Shown here: in pieces, positions 1-10,811 of the stretch
Numbering within the stretch: position 1 is the stretch's first letter
How the letters are laid out: each line of letters starts with the position of its first letter
Source of the DNA: Scatophagus argus
Taxonomy: Eukaryota; Chordata; Actinopteri; Scatophagidae
Length of the DNA: 64,000 nucleotides
Direction of reading: 5' to 3'
Assembly (NCBI RefSeq): GCF_020382885.2
Contig: NC_058501.1
Span: 16,072,501 to 16,136,500, forward strand
Translations under genes and position numbers: made by a program
Notes under the pieces: generated by a model
Database searches by the model: none
Told to the model about the DNA's origin: nothing
The model's input: only the letters and a program-made list of their open reading frames with translations

Positions 1-210
1 AAACTTGGACTAGAAAACGGCAATTTTCCTCCTGCAAGAGCCGAAGAGCACAGGCACAATCCTGTGAAGGGTTTTCTTTTGTTTCTTCTTGTTTTCTCTG
101 CTGTGCTTTAAAGCTTTGTTGGATTGCCTGGTTGCAGCAGATGCCATCTGGCTGGAGTTTTATCTGGATTTTGTGCTGTGAGCTTTCGGCCAACTGTGGC
201 CTCTTGCACA
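1..210 (+). other. candidate 5' untranslated exon of the complexin-like gene
   Basis: A strong splice donor (CACAG then GTAAGA) ends a non-coding stretch at 210. A good acceptor (TTTGTCCTGTCAG) follows at 489, and the complexin start codon lies at 597. I infer a 5' UTR exon that may begin before the window, joined to an exon starting near 490. A short upstream ORF of 17 codons (501-554) would sit in the leader. No transcript evidence is available, so this rests on splice signals alone. Confidence 0.35.
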
Positions 211-596
211 GGTAAGAAAACTGTGGACTGGATTAATTTTAGTCTCTTTGAGGTTTCAATATTTCACTTTTAGTACTTCCCCTTCCTTCAGATGACAAAC
301 ACTTCATCCTCTAGATGACAGATACTTCATCTGCGTGTACAATCTTTGCGCTGTGTGAGAGAGTGTGATTACTAAGTCTGTGTGTCTGAGCCTTGTCTGA
401 ATGCTGTCCTTGTCCTTGTCCTGTCTCAGCCTGAGTTATTGCCACCACCAGACATGACACTGTGTGTGTGTGTCTCTTTGTCCTGTCAGAGCAACAAAAC
501 ATGAGCGAAGGAGAAAATCATTCCATATCCACCCATCATCTGTCAGTGAAGTAGCATTGTGATCATTCCCTCTCATCCTGAGACCTCTGGTGCATC

Positions 597-3104
597 ATGG
601 ATACTGTAGTGAGAGTGAAGAAGTCCTTGAGGACGCCCATTAGGAAGCTGAGCAGCTGTATGTCGAGGGTGAAGGAGAGGAAGTTGCATGCCAAGTGCAT
701 GAACAAGAGGAGCAGAAGAGGAGGAGGAGGAGGAGGCAGGAAGTTGGGGAGGACCCCTCCTCTCCAAACTGCACACCCCAGAGACCCGTCATTCATCCGC
801 TCATACCAGGCAGACCTGGAGAAGGAGAGGCAAGTGGAAGCACAGTGTGGAAACACAACAGGTGGAGATGGAGAAAGTATTCAGAAACATTCACTGAAGT
901 AAAAGTAACAGTACTGCACTGTAAAAACACTTCAAGTTAAAGTCCTGTAGCGAAGTGTTATTTCTGAATCACTTAGCTAAATGTGCTTGAAAGTGCAATG
1001 TGTAAAGATGTCTCAACAACTCAGTCAAGGTAGCCTGATATTGTTGTTTGACATAACTTCAGAGCAAACACATGAGAAAAGCTCTGTCCTGAGGCCCAGT
1101 CTCGTCACTGATTCTGGGAAAGTGCGAAAATGGCCCCCAAAATGTCACACACATTTAGTCTGTTCCATCACATCCTTTTGATAACTGATGTAATAACTAA
1201 GAGTGTTGCAATATACAGGTATTGACAATAACCAAAATTAAATGTTGATGTTATTGTGTCATCAACATCATTAAGTGGAATTGTTGTTTTTGTATGCTGT
1301 TTTCTTGGTTTCAGATGCTCTTCCTTTCTCCTCCGACTCATGTTCTGAGTGTAATTCATTTGCAAAAAAACCCCCCAAAAACAAAAAACACCCACAATAA
1401 ACAAAGCTAAAGATGAATTAGCATTACTTTTTCAAAGCTTCTCACCAATATTGTGAATTTGTACCAATAATCTTGTAGTGAAAATCTGATATTATCCGAG
1501 TACTGACTGAAGTAATATTTTTCACTGCTATTCGCTTTGAAAAACTCTGATCTATTTCAAAGCCTCACTCATCAAGATCATCATATTTTTTGTGTGTAAA
1601 CCCTTCAGTCTTGAAAATAACTGATTAAGATTTTTTTATTTAAAATGTAAACAAAAAAGAAGTTGAGTTGATGCATGGAGATGGAAATACTCAGCAACTG
1701 AGTAAATGTATTTTGATACCCTCCATAAATAATTCATAATAGAGCTGTCATGATACTAGATTTTCACTACATCATTATTAAAACAATACTATAAGAAACA
1801 CTATAATATACAATAGAAACAATATTATAATGCAATTTATAGAAAATGTGATTAAAAAAAAATAACAATTCTACCAGTCAAGTTCATCTTTAACTTTGTT
1901 TACTGTGTATTTTGGCTCTTTTAGCAAGTTAATTGCACTCAAAGTACAGGTGTAGGGAGGTGGAGAGAAAGTCTGCAACTGCACAGAGCAGCTACAACCA
2001 GATGAACTGATAAACCTAAGATCCATAAGGCCAAATATCTGCACCTGATTATTCAGCCAATACGACTGTATGTGTATTACTAACACAATATTACAACTTA
2101 ATGTTTTAATATCTGGATTATCATTCACGGCGCATGTTTTTGCTTTGAATTCACATGTTTTCAGTGTGACATTTGTTAGCTGCTGATTCTCACAGCTAAA
2201 TTCAGTCGAGTCAGTCACCTGTGCCGCTGCAGAGACGTGACCTTGAATGCATCCCGTCTGCATTATGTCAGCTGTGTTTGTGTTCTGCCTTCTGTGTTTG
2301 CAGAAAGCTGCGGGAGGCCATGAACGCTCAGAAGAACGCAGAGAGAGCAGCCATGAGAGCTCACTTCAGGAGAAAATATCAGCTGTCTGAGGTCTGTCTC
2401 TGACATCTGGTTTTTGAAAATGTTTTCTATGTGAAAAACTGTTTACCAGACACTTGCATTCATTTCTTATTTACAAGTAAATTCCCAAAGTTTTTGACCA
2501 GATTTCAAACAAGTTGAAAACGCAGCCTGATTCACAACAAACTGTGTGCTGTTCAGTCTTGAACAGAGTCTCTCTATATTTTCCTAAATTTCCAAACAGA
2601 ATTGAGATGTTTTTCAGAGTGATGTTCTATCACAAAGTTCAGATGCAGGCATTTGAACCGACACCATGAATTTAGAGGCCTTTGTGGACGCATGTACATC
2701 ATATTTAAAGTGTTCCTTCTTTGTCAAACCTTCAAAAATCAAACTTTATGCTTGTTCTTTACGGCTGTATTTTTATTTGCTATCCATACTGTATGCTAGC
2801 GTAGCATCAAGTTGTTTGTTTTTGCCACATGTTCACCTTTCCAACCCCTCCACTTCGTCTGTTTTTCCTCCACGTTTAGAGCCCCAAGGACACGAACCAC
2901 TTGAGGTCCGTTGGAGGTAAAGTGTCGCTCCCCCGCGAGCTGTCGAAAATCATTCATCCTGAAACCAAAACCAAGGACAACAGTTTCAACCTGCTGAGCG
3001 CCTTCCAAGGCCTCGGCTTCGGCACAGCCGCACTCACAGGGAGGAAACACAGCAAGACGTCCACTCCCACACCGGCCAGGGGGGACTACTGTAAAGTCAT
3101 GTGA
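597..3104 (+). CDS. complexin-3/4-like SNARE regulator with CaaX tail
   Basis: Complexins bind assembled SNARE bundles and control vesicle fusion; the complexin-3/4 branch serves retinal ribbon synapses and is membrane-anchored by farnesylation. Coding exons are 597-829, 2304-2391 and 2880-3104, giving 181 residues (mammalian family members are about 158-160). Exon 2 carries the SNARE-binding helix signature: AERAAMRAHFRRKYQLSE matches the AERA..R.H.R.KY.L pattern of complexins 3 and 4. Exon 3 contains SLPRELSKII, like the V.LPRELAKMI stretch of the family, and ends in CKVM, a CaaX prenylation box. The three-exon layout and junctions fit the family. The N-terminal 70 residues are unusual: basic with a Gly run, where complexin 3/4 is acidic. 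Intron 1 starts with GC (positions 830-831) in the consensus AG|GCAAGT. Family call is firm; the exact paralogue (cplx3a/b or cplx4a/b/c) is not decided, and the start is the least certain part. Confidence 0.75.
830..2303 (+). other. complexin intron 1 (GC-AG type)
   Basis: Begins AG|GCAAGT and ends TTTGCAG. It holds a degraded copy of a dispersed teleost repeat near 893-950 (GAAGTAAAAGTA and CTGTAAAAACAC words). The rest is AT-rich unique-looking sequence with no ORF I recognise. Confidence 0.55.
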
Positions 3105-4275
3105 TCGATATGTGATCACAGGGATGATCAGTACACCGACATACTGTCACGCTGTCGAACATGACTGCTGCTCGCACACAAAATGTGCTTCAGCATGTTA
3201 CATCACCAGGGATTATAGTATCAACAGTCAAAACAGAAAAACAGTCCCTGTCAGTGTTTTACTATTGTTAACTGATTAATATTAATGATGCACAAGTTCA
3301 TGAAAAAACAGCCCCGTTTTCTCTTTGTGACAGTGAATTTGGGTTTTTAATATTTTATCTTAAGAAGTAGAATTTTATGCTGAAGTTTATCAGAGAATTT
3401 TAAGTTCAAAATCACCAGATTTTGAGGTGTTATTGTTATTCAGGCTGTCAGACTAGTGTAGGGGAGTAAAAAGTACAACATTTGCCTTTGAGATGGAGTG
3501 GAACAGAGGTAAAAGGTTGCATAAAAGGTACTTCAGGTTCGTACTTGAATACAGCGCTTGAGTAAAAGTGTTTTCCACTACTGCCTGTTTCACACACATC
3601 ACTTTTTCATTTTGTACATAATTTTTGTAGCAATGATAACACAGTCAAACCTGTAAATATAATTAGTTCCCCATCAATAACCTTATCAATAGAGTTAACT
3701 TACCGACGATACAGTAATGGTATTGATTGATAAATATGACATTCATAATGAGTCTTCTGTGAAAGGACCAATTACACTTTCATCACATTCAGATCCTCGT
3801 TTTGTTTTACTCTAATTCTAATTGTTGTTCTGTAATAATTTTGTTTCGTAGAATCCACAAGCTGTGCTGTAGCCATTTTCTCCTTACAGGACAGTCACGT
3901 CTCTGTAAATGAAACTATTATAGATCCAAGTGGGTGATCTATACACAAGTAAGGAACCTCAGGGCAACACATCCATCACATCTCTCTCTCTCTCTCTCTG
4001 TCTCTACACACACACACACATGTATATATATATATATATATATGATTAACTGAGAAAACTCTGTACCATGTGTGTATATGGGCCAAACTGTAATTGTACT
4101 GTATATGAGCCACATGTTAAACTATTAGTTTACTCTTGTTTTCATTGTGCCGATACTGGTGTGTTAATAGATTCTCAAGAGTTTTTATACATATGAAAGA
4201 AAAAAATCCAACTTATAAGTAGACGCTTTATTAGCTTGCAACAAAAACTTGAATTAAAGACGTCTCTGACGAGCT
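3105..4275 (+). other. complexin 3' UTR and poly(A) region
   Basis: After the stop codon the sequence is AT-rich and non-coding. It contains a degraded dispersed repeat (about 3455-3585) and a TC/CA/TA compound microsatellite (3980-4043). An ATTAAA poly(A) signal lies at 4253-4258, followed by a GT-rich stretch (GTGGTGTGTGTGTTT near 4303) suitable as a downstream element. Transcript end is therefore predicted near 4275, only about 240 bp before the cyp11c1 start codon. Confidence 0.45.
3980..4043. repeat. compound TC/CA/TA microsatellite
   Basis: Consecutive runs of TC, CA and TA dinucleotides are read directly in the complexin 3' UTR. Confidence 0.95.
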
Positions 4276-4421
4276 GGACTCACTGGTTTTTCTGGCCTTT
4301 CCGTGGTGTGTGTGTTTTACATCAGCCTGACATTTGGACTCTGTTGTGATTCTCTTGAACTCTGGTCTTCACATCCATAAATCAACATTTGCTATCAGTT
4401 CATCAGAGCGCTAGAGCTTAC

Positions 4422-4427
4422 TCAAGG
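4422..4427 (+). promoter_or_regulatory. possible SF-1 (Nr5a) half site upstream of cyp11c1
   Basis: TCAAGG followed by ATA resembles the TCAAGG(T/C)CA half site of SF-1, the main activator of steroidogenic P450 genes. It lies about 95 bp before the start codon in a very short intergenic space. The last bases do not match the consensus, so this is weak. Confidence 0.2.
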
Positions 4428-4516
4428 ATATGAAGCTGGGGATGGAGGAGGGAAATAACCAGCCCTGCAGAGACCACGGCGAAGGGTGTCGCAACTCTGA
4501 ATGAGACCACCAGATC

Positions 4517-5062
4517 ATGAGGAGCATGTACATCCAAGTGACGGGGTGCATCAGAGCGCAGGGCGCCTGTGGCTCCAGACATTTACTTTGTGGCGTCGCA
4601 CCGCAAAGGGCCCTTTGTGGTGTCGCACCGCAAAGGGCCCTTTGCATGACTGCAGCAGAGACTGTGGCAGAGGGAAAGTTAGAAGGGAGGAAAGGAGCTG
4701 AGAGCGCGGGAGTCAGAAGGAAGGGTGTGGATGGACGGGTGAGGAGCTTTGAGGAGATCCCTCACACAGGGAAGAATGGCTGGGTCAACTTGGTGAAATT
4801 CTGGAGAGAAGATCGTTTCCGGCAGCTCCACATGCACATGGAGAGGACGTTCAACACCCTCGGCCCCATCTACAGGTAGCAGATAGAGGGATGATGTCAC
4901 AAGCCTAAATGTTTCAGAAAGTTTTGAGAGCAGCTAAAGTTCCTGCTGGCAGCAGTTGATCAGCATGTAGCATTGACACTAGAATGAGGAACTGAAGTGT
5001 TGATCATCGAGATTTTCCACTGCGTTCAGGTAGCAGCAGTGCAGTTAAGTTTACATTACAGC

Positions 5063-5111
<49 letters not shown>

Positions 5112-8100
5112 TGTGTTTGTGTGAAGGGAGTATGTGGGCACCCAAAGCAGTGTGAACATTATGCTGCCGTCTGACATTGGCGAGCTGTTTCGCTCAGAGG
5201 GCCTGCATCCCCGACGGATGACCCTGCAGCCGTGGGCAACACACAGAGAGACGCGCCAGCACAGCAAAGGGATCTTCCTCAAGTCAGTACCACACCTATG
5301 CATATATGCATATACATGTTGTGTATTACTCATCTTGTACCCTTTGTAGACTTTGGCCACAAAATTCAAGTTTCTGCTATGTTTAATTATTCAGTTTTGG
5401 GGTTAAGACTTAATTCATGGTCAGGTTTTGCCATATAGTGATTAAGATTAAGAATTTAAGTCAATACAGTGTAATCCTAAATAATGGGAACAGTGTGTTT
5501 GTGTGTGTGTGTGTGGGTGTGAGTGTGAGTGAGCATTGCCATCATGAGTTGTAGCTTTTTAAAGCTCTTATATGTATAATATTCATGTGATTGCAACATC
5601 AATTTATTCTAATGGTTCTCGTTTATAGAAAAATTCCATTAAAAACTGGTGCAGCCTATGCTGAGGATACTCAAGTGCTTTTTGTATCACACTTAAAGTT
5701 GAGAGACTCACATGACACCTTGGCGAGAGGACATTTTAAAAAAGAGCAGTAGAAATCAGAGCAGCAGAGGCAGAAAGATAAACTAACTTTTAGTCCCTAA
5801 TACAGATCAAGCTTTAAAAAATATTTTTTTTGGTCTTAATTCAAAGATAAATTCGCTTGGCAAATGCCCATATCTTCCAAACAACATGTCCTCTTTTTGT
5901 AATGCAGGGTTTCTGCTATAAAATTACAGATTGTGGTCAGACTTGAGTAAGATTTCCAGAACTGCAGAAGTCAGAACAACAACACAGGCTAACTATCGCG
6001 ATGAGTAAACTGGCTTTTATGTGTAAACTTGGAGGAATGAAAACATTTAACAATAAAAAGGGCTTCCTCTGCAAATTCTTTGTGAATGATATACAAAACA
6101 ACCATAGAGGCACATAAATACCACAGAGAGATGCAAGATGACTACAAAGTGATGCATCTTTCAAACTGCAAGACTACAAAGAGATGCAAAACAGCTGCAG
6201 AAGGGCCAAAGAGGGACACAAAACAATTACAAACTTAAGCAAAACAAAAGTGAAACTACATTAAAGAAATACAAAACAACCACACAAGGATGCAAAATGA
6301 CTACAAGCAATGTAGTTGCATTGTTTGTAGTCATTTTGCTTCTTTGTGCGAAGGCAGTAGGAAACACAAAGTGACGAGGATGCAGAGTTTGACACAACAC
6401 CTCTGCCAGCCGGTTCACATTGACTGAGGAGAACTGAAACGGGTCGCCTTTAATGCCTCACTCCAAATCACCTCTCTGCAGGAACGGTGAGGAATGGCGA
6501 GCTGACCGTCTACTGCTCAACAAGGAGGTGATGATGAGCGCGGCCGTAAAGCGCTTTCTTCCCCTGCTCGATGAGGTGGCGAGGGATTTCTGTCGAATGC
6601 TGAGGGCCAGAGTGGAGAAGGAGGGAAGAGGCGAGGAGGGCAAACGCAGCCTGACCGTGGATCCCAGTCCTGATCTCTTCCGGTTTGCACTGGAAGGTCT
6701 GAGATCATCATCCCCAGTGATTTATGTGTGGCTTCACAGTTAAAGTATGTATGTATTCCTATGTTATTTACAACGAGGCCACAAAATCCTGAGAGGGGAC
6801 ATGTAAAAGAATGAGGCTTCCTATCTCTTAACTGTCATGATTCCTTTTCACCCAGAAACGATCAACCTTGAAGTGCTGTGGGAGGGGAGGGATTGGATTA
6901 ATGTCACCTCCCTCTTTTGATGGGTTTTCATTCACCCTCACAATCAGCTCCTTGGGTTGAGTCACAAACACTGACGTAGGCTGTGACAGCGTCTCACGTC
7001 AGAGGAATAATTCAAGCTGCAGGAACACCATCTTGAACAAACAAACAAAACTTTCCCCCTGCTTCTGATCTCTCCTGTTTTCAGTTTGAAATATTATATA
7101 AACCAATTCCCATTTTAACCCGAGGAGTATCTGACACTAACATATTACAGATGTAGGAGGTCGAGGAGAACACACACTCTTAAAAATAGAAACACCAACA
7201 AAGGCGATCAAAGCTGCAGAATTCTTTTCCAAGGTCTGCTCCTTTCATATGCCTATCTGCAATGTGCCACAGTCACAAGTGTGAATGCTTGGGTGACTCA
7301 CTTGTATGCATCTCTGTGTGTGTGTGAGAGAGAGAGAGAGATAGTGCAAGATATATATATATATATATATATCTTGCACTGTCTCTCTCTCTGCTAGGGC
7401 AGGAAGCTCTAGCAGGTCTGATAGGCGATGGATGGTGGAGGTGAGGCAGAATATTGCTCTTGCTATCACAGAGAGAAACTTCTTTTTTTAATGTTCTGTA
7501 ACAAAAAACTTTTTTTGGCTTGGATTTTTTTTTTTGACAATCCTTCAGAGCTTAAATTTAAACCATGAAAATATGAGTCAAGGAAGTAGATCAAGGCCAG
7601 ATTGAATAACTGCCAACACAAAGTTCATTATTTACTAAAGTATTTATTAATTTAAAACATTTTCTTGTGTTTTTTTTATTTCTCTCCCCTTGAAACCTGA
7701 GTTGTCTCCCATCCTCACCCTGTCACCTTTCCTCACCTTGTAGCCAGTTGCCATGTGATCTATGGTGAGCGTATTGGCCTCTTCTCCTCATCTCCCTCTC
7801 TGGAGTCCCAGAAGTTCATCTGGGCTGTGGAGCGAATGCTGGCAACCACCCCTCCTCTCCTCTACCTGCCCCCTCGCCTGCTGCTCCGCATTGGTGCTCC
7901 TGTGTGGACCCAGCATGCCAGTGCATGGGACCACATCTTCAGCCACGGTAAGAAGAGCTACAAGTCCGTATTCAACTGCTCTACTCCCATCTTACCTGTC
8001 ACCCTGTCCTGGTCTTCTTCCAGCGGAGGAGAGGATCCAGAGAGGGTTGCAGCGACTGTCATCATCCTCCCAGGTTCGAGGGTCTGAGGCTGGAGCAGCT

Positions 8101-10811
8101 GGAGCAGCTGGAGGCCGCTACACTGGGGTCCTGGGCCAACTCATGGAGAAAGGGCAGCTATCTTTGGACCTCATCAAAGCCAACATCACTGAACTGATGG
8201 CTGGAGGGGTTGACACGGTGTGTGTGTGTGTGTGTGTGGACTAGTTGTGGAGACACACATCTGTCGACACAGTCACATTGTGAGGACCAGCCTTACTTAT
8301 GGGGATAAAATGCAAGTCTCCTCAATATGAATCATTAAATATTAGCATGAAGATTTGCTTTAAGGTTAGGTTGAGGTTAGGGTTTGGTTAAGATTAAGGG
8401 TTTGGATTAGGCAAGTAATGTTTATTGTTTGGTCAGGTGGTAGTTAATCCTACAGGAAATTAATGTATGTCTGTGTGATGTCCCCAAAAGTGAAGGAAAC
8501 ACAACTCTGTGTGTGTGTGTGTGTGTGTTTTGTTCACATCGTATTTGTACACCTCATCCTAACTGACGCCGTGTCACCTCTCATCCCATCCTCTCTGCAG
8601 ACAGCGGTGCCCCTGCAGTTTGCTCTCTTTGAGCTGGGCCGTAACCCTGAGGTGCAGGAGAAGGTGAGGCAGCAGGCTAGAGCGTCATGGGCTCAGGCTG
8701 CTGGTGACCCTCAGAATGCCCTGCAGGGGGCGCCACTACTGAAAGGCACAATCAAGGAGATTCTCAGGTAGATAATACTCAAGAACCTTCCACCTGTGTG
8801 CGTGTGTGTGTGTCCTGGCAAACCTAATATTCATTATAAGGAGATAAGCGCTGAAACATGCGGGCTTATTGGCTTATTGTTTAGTTCCCACTGTGTGTGT
8901 GTGTATACCCACTGAGTGAATTGTTCTTTGAGCTTTGAGCTTTGTTCTGCATCATCAGTGGATGGAGTTTCCTCAGCTGTATTGCTGACATGTACACTCA
9001 ATATATTTTCCTTCACGCTTTTAGGTCCGCTCATCAGTGTCTGTTCAAATGTTAAGCATAAAAGTTAATTCTTGACCTTGGAAATAGCCAACCAACCATA
9101 TCCCTTGGCCTTCGTCAGTGGAGGGTGTTTGATCATTATATATGTGATATGTGAACTCGGAAGTGGTTAAGTTACCTAAGTCTTGTCCAAACAAAGAAGT
9201 TTTAAAGGAGCTATGAAAGGAATCATAACAAACTACTGAGCTCAACAGACAGACATTTCCCTCACGACTTTCTTTAACTTCGCTTTAACCTGAAGCAAAG
9301 TCATCCTTTGTGCCATGAAAACACACCCCAGCTGAGGCGATTGATGTGAGAGGAGGAAAAACATAGTCCTCCTTCAGATCAATAAAGCCTTGTGAGAGAA
9401 AATCATGCTGTGAGCGTGAGAGCAGCTGTCCAAGAGTCTGTTTCCATCACAACTGTTTTCATCAATAGATGCAGTCCCGCAAATACCCGAAATGAGAATT
9501 GATTACAACTAATCCCGACTGTGTGTCGAGAGTGAGTCTGATGTCAAGCTGCATATCCTTATATCTGTGCGTGTGTGTGTGTGTTGTTTTGGGTCGTGTC
9601 AGGTTGTATCCTGTGGGAATCACAGTGCAAAGGTATCCGATCAAAGATATTGTTCTTCAGAATTACCACGTACCTGCTGGGGTGAGTCTGTTCTCGTATC
9701 TGCACGGAAACACATCCAGGTACAATCAGCGCTGCCGCCGCCTTCATTGTGTTTGACTGACATCAACTCTCCACTCAGACGATGGTCCAGGCCTGCATTT
9801 ACCCCCTGGGAAGGAGCGCAGAGGTGTTTGAGGACCCACAGCACTTTGACCCCAGCCGGTGGGTCAGCAGCAGGGAGGAAGGCCAAAAAGGAGAGGGAGC
9901 GGGGTTTCGCTCCCTGGCGTTTGGGTTCGGGGCGAGGCAGTGTGTCGGCAGGAGGATCGCCGAGAACGAGATGCAGCTCCTTCTAATGCATGTGAGTGAG
10001 AGCAGACGGGAGAGGTGTGATGAGGATGTGGAAAGAGCAGAGGATGTGATGAGGATGTGAGTCAGAGCGAGAGGATGTGATGCAATATTTCTGTTGTTGA
10101 ATGATAAGGAGGCAAAGACAGACAGAAGATCTGACAAGTTTAAGATGATGTAAGAGTACAGAAAAAAATATTATTACTGGATACATTTTCTGGTATTAAA
10201 AATACTTTCTACTATATATACAGTTATGTAGTTAACCTGAGCCAATTTGGTGGAAAAGATATATTAAAGGGAGACGGCAATGCTAATATATCAGGGACAT
10301 CTGAGGTTTGTCCCCAGCTATGCTCTGCTTAACTGTAAAATGTACACAAGACAGAAAGGAACCACTGTTGTATGTTTTTAATGTAAAAAAAACTGTCCAA
10401 CTGTCAATAAATGTAGTGGCCTATAATATTAGCCTCTGAATTATACTGGAATGGAAGCATAAAGTATTGTACAATGGAAACACTCTCCAAAGACCCCACA
10501 TTGTACGTAGGTCAACACTTGAGTGAATCTACATCTAATATAGTGCTAATTTCCACCACTGCTGCTGAATCTAACATAACGGTGATGCCTCCTAACATTT
10601 GTTCTCCTCCTTCTCTTCCACTCTGTCTTCACGCCTCCATCACCTCCCCCCCCCCCCCCCCCCCCCCCCCCGCCTCTCTTTCTCCTCCCGCTCTGTCAAG
10701 ATCCTGCTGAGCTTCCATCTCAGTGTGTCGTCCTCAGAGGACATCAAAACCACGTACACCCTCATCCTCCAGCCCGAGACTCCGCCAAGGATCACTTTCA
10801 GCAAACTCTGA
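4517..10811 (+). CDS. cyp11c1: steroid 11-beta-hydroxylase, mitochondrial cytochrome P450 CYP11C1
   Basis: The fish enzyme hydroxylates 11-deoxycortisol to cortisol and androgens toward 11-ketotestosterone, in the inner mitochondrial membrane with adrenodoxin. Coding exons: 4517-4875, 5127-5282, 6482-6696, 7744-7947, 8024-8217, 8601-8767, 9603-9681, 9779-9991, 10701-10811. All phases match, giving 565 residues. Landmarks: EEIPHTGKNGWVNLV before the first helices; the I-helix AGGVDTT (about 371-377); the ExxR motif EILR (429-432); heme loop FGFGARQCVGRR with the Cys ligand near 513. The nine-exon layout is that of CYP11 genes. The N-terminus (about 60 residues, Arg/Cys-rich) is a plausible mitochondrial presequence and includes a duplicated nine-residue unit. 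CYP11A is less likely because the body matches the 11B/11C type (SCHVIYGERIGLF). The start ATG is the first in frame but not proven. Confidence 0.9.
4587..4640 (+). repeat. 27-bp tandem duplication inside cyp11c1 exon 1
   Basis: Units 4587-4613 and 4614-4640 are identical except for one C/T difference, and a partial third unit (TTTG) follows. The length is a multiple of three, so the protein carries LCGVAPQRA twice in the presumed targeting sequence. Confidence 0.95.
5066..5122. repeat. CT/GT microsatellite abutting cyp11c1 exon 2
   Basis: A CT run followed by a GT run ends immediately before the exon 2 acceptor (GTGTGAAG at 5119-5126). The repeat replaces a normal pyrimidine tract near the splice site. 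Confidence 0.9.
5283..6481 (+). other. cyp11c1 intron 2
   Basis: About 1.2 kb of non-coding sequence. The 3' part (about 6120-6300) is a degenerate tandem array with ACAAAGAGATGCAAAAC-like units, a pattern common in teleost introns. It ends in a hairpin (6292-6339). Confidence 0.6.
6292..6339. repeat. near-perfect 21-bp inverted repeat, 6-nt loop
   Basis: Arm 6292-6312 pairs with 6319-6339 with one G:T mismatch. The loop is TAGTTG. It lies at the end of the ACAAAGAGATGCAAAA-type repeat array in cyp11c1 intron 2. Confidence 0.85.
6697..7743 (+). other. cyp11c1 intron 3
   Basis: Non-coding. It holds a GT/GA/AT compound microsatellite that folds into a long hairpin (7310-7393) and several T runs. 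Nothing else is recognised. Confidence 0.6.
7310..7393. repeat. microsatellite palindrome (GA, GTGCAAG, AT core)
   Basis: A GA run, then ATAGTGCAAG, an AT run, CTTGCACTGT and a TC run form an inverted repeat. Arms 7327-7350 and about 7371-7392 pair almost fully around the self-complementary AT core. Confidence 0.85.
8218..8530. repeat. dispersed teleost repeat with telomere-like words, flanked by TG runs
   Basis: This lies in cyp11c1 intron 5. TG runs at both ends bracket a unit containing TTGTGAGGACCAGCC, GGTTAGGTTGAGGTTAGGG, GGGTTTGGATTAGGC and ATGTCCCCAAAAGTGA. I recognise this as a family spread through many fish genomes. The degenerate TTAGGG words are part of that family, not an internal telomere. 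Confidence 0.55.
8720..8733 (+). promoter_or_regulatory. CTCF-like motif within cyp11c1 exon 6
   Basis: CCTGCAGGGGGCGC fits the CTCF core (CCASYAGRKGGCRS) with one mismatch. It is in coding sequence, so codon constraint alone could produce it. Confidence 0.2.
8768..9602 (+). other. cyp11c1 intron 6
   Basis: About 835 bp, non-coding, with short TG runs at 8799-8813 and 9571-9584. I see no gene or recognisable mobile element in it. Confidence 0.55.
9992..10700 (+). other. cyp11c1 intron 8
   Basis: About 710 bp of non-coding sequence. Its main feature is a 26-C homopolymer at 10646-10671, within the pyrimidine tract of the last acceptor. Confidence 0.6.
10646..10671. repeat. 26-base poly-C run before the last cyp11c1 exon
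   Basis: An uninterrupted C run 30 bp upstream of the exon 9 acceptor (TCAAG at 10696-10700). It is read directly, though homopolymer length is prone to sequencing error. Confidence 0.9.

Noticed and set aside
8340..8410. Interstitial telomere-like words (GGTTAGGG, GGGTTTGG)
   Set aside because: They are degenerate and sit inside a dispersed fish repeat flanked by TG runs, not a (TTAGGG)n tract.
10474..10811. Separate Pro-rich ORF around the poly-C run
   Set aside because: Frame is created by the homopolymer; the region is cyp11c1 intron 8 plus its last exon.
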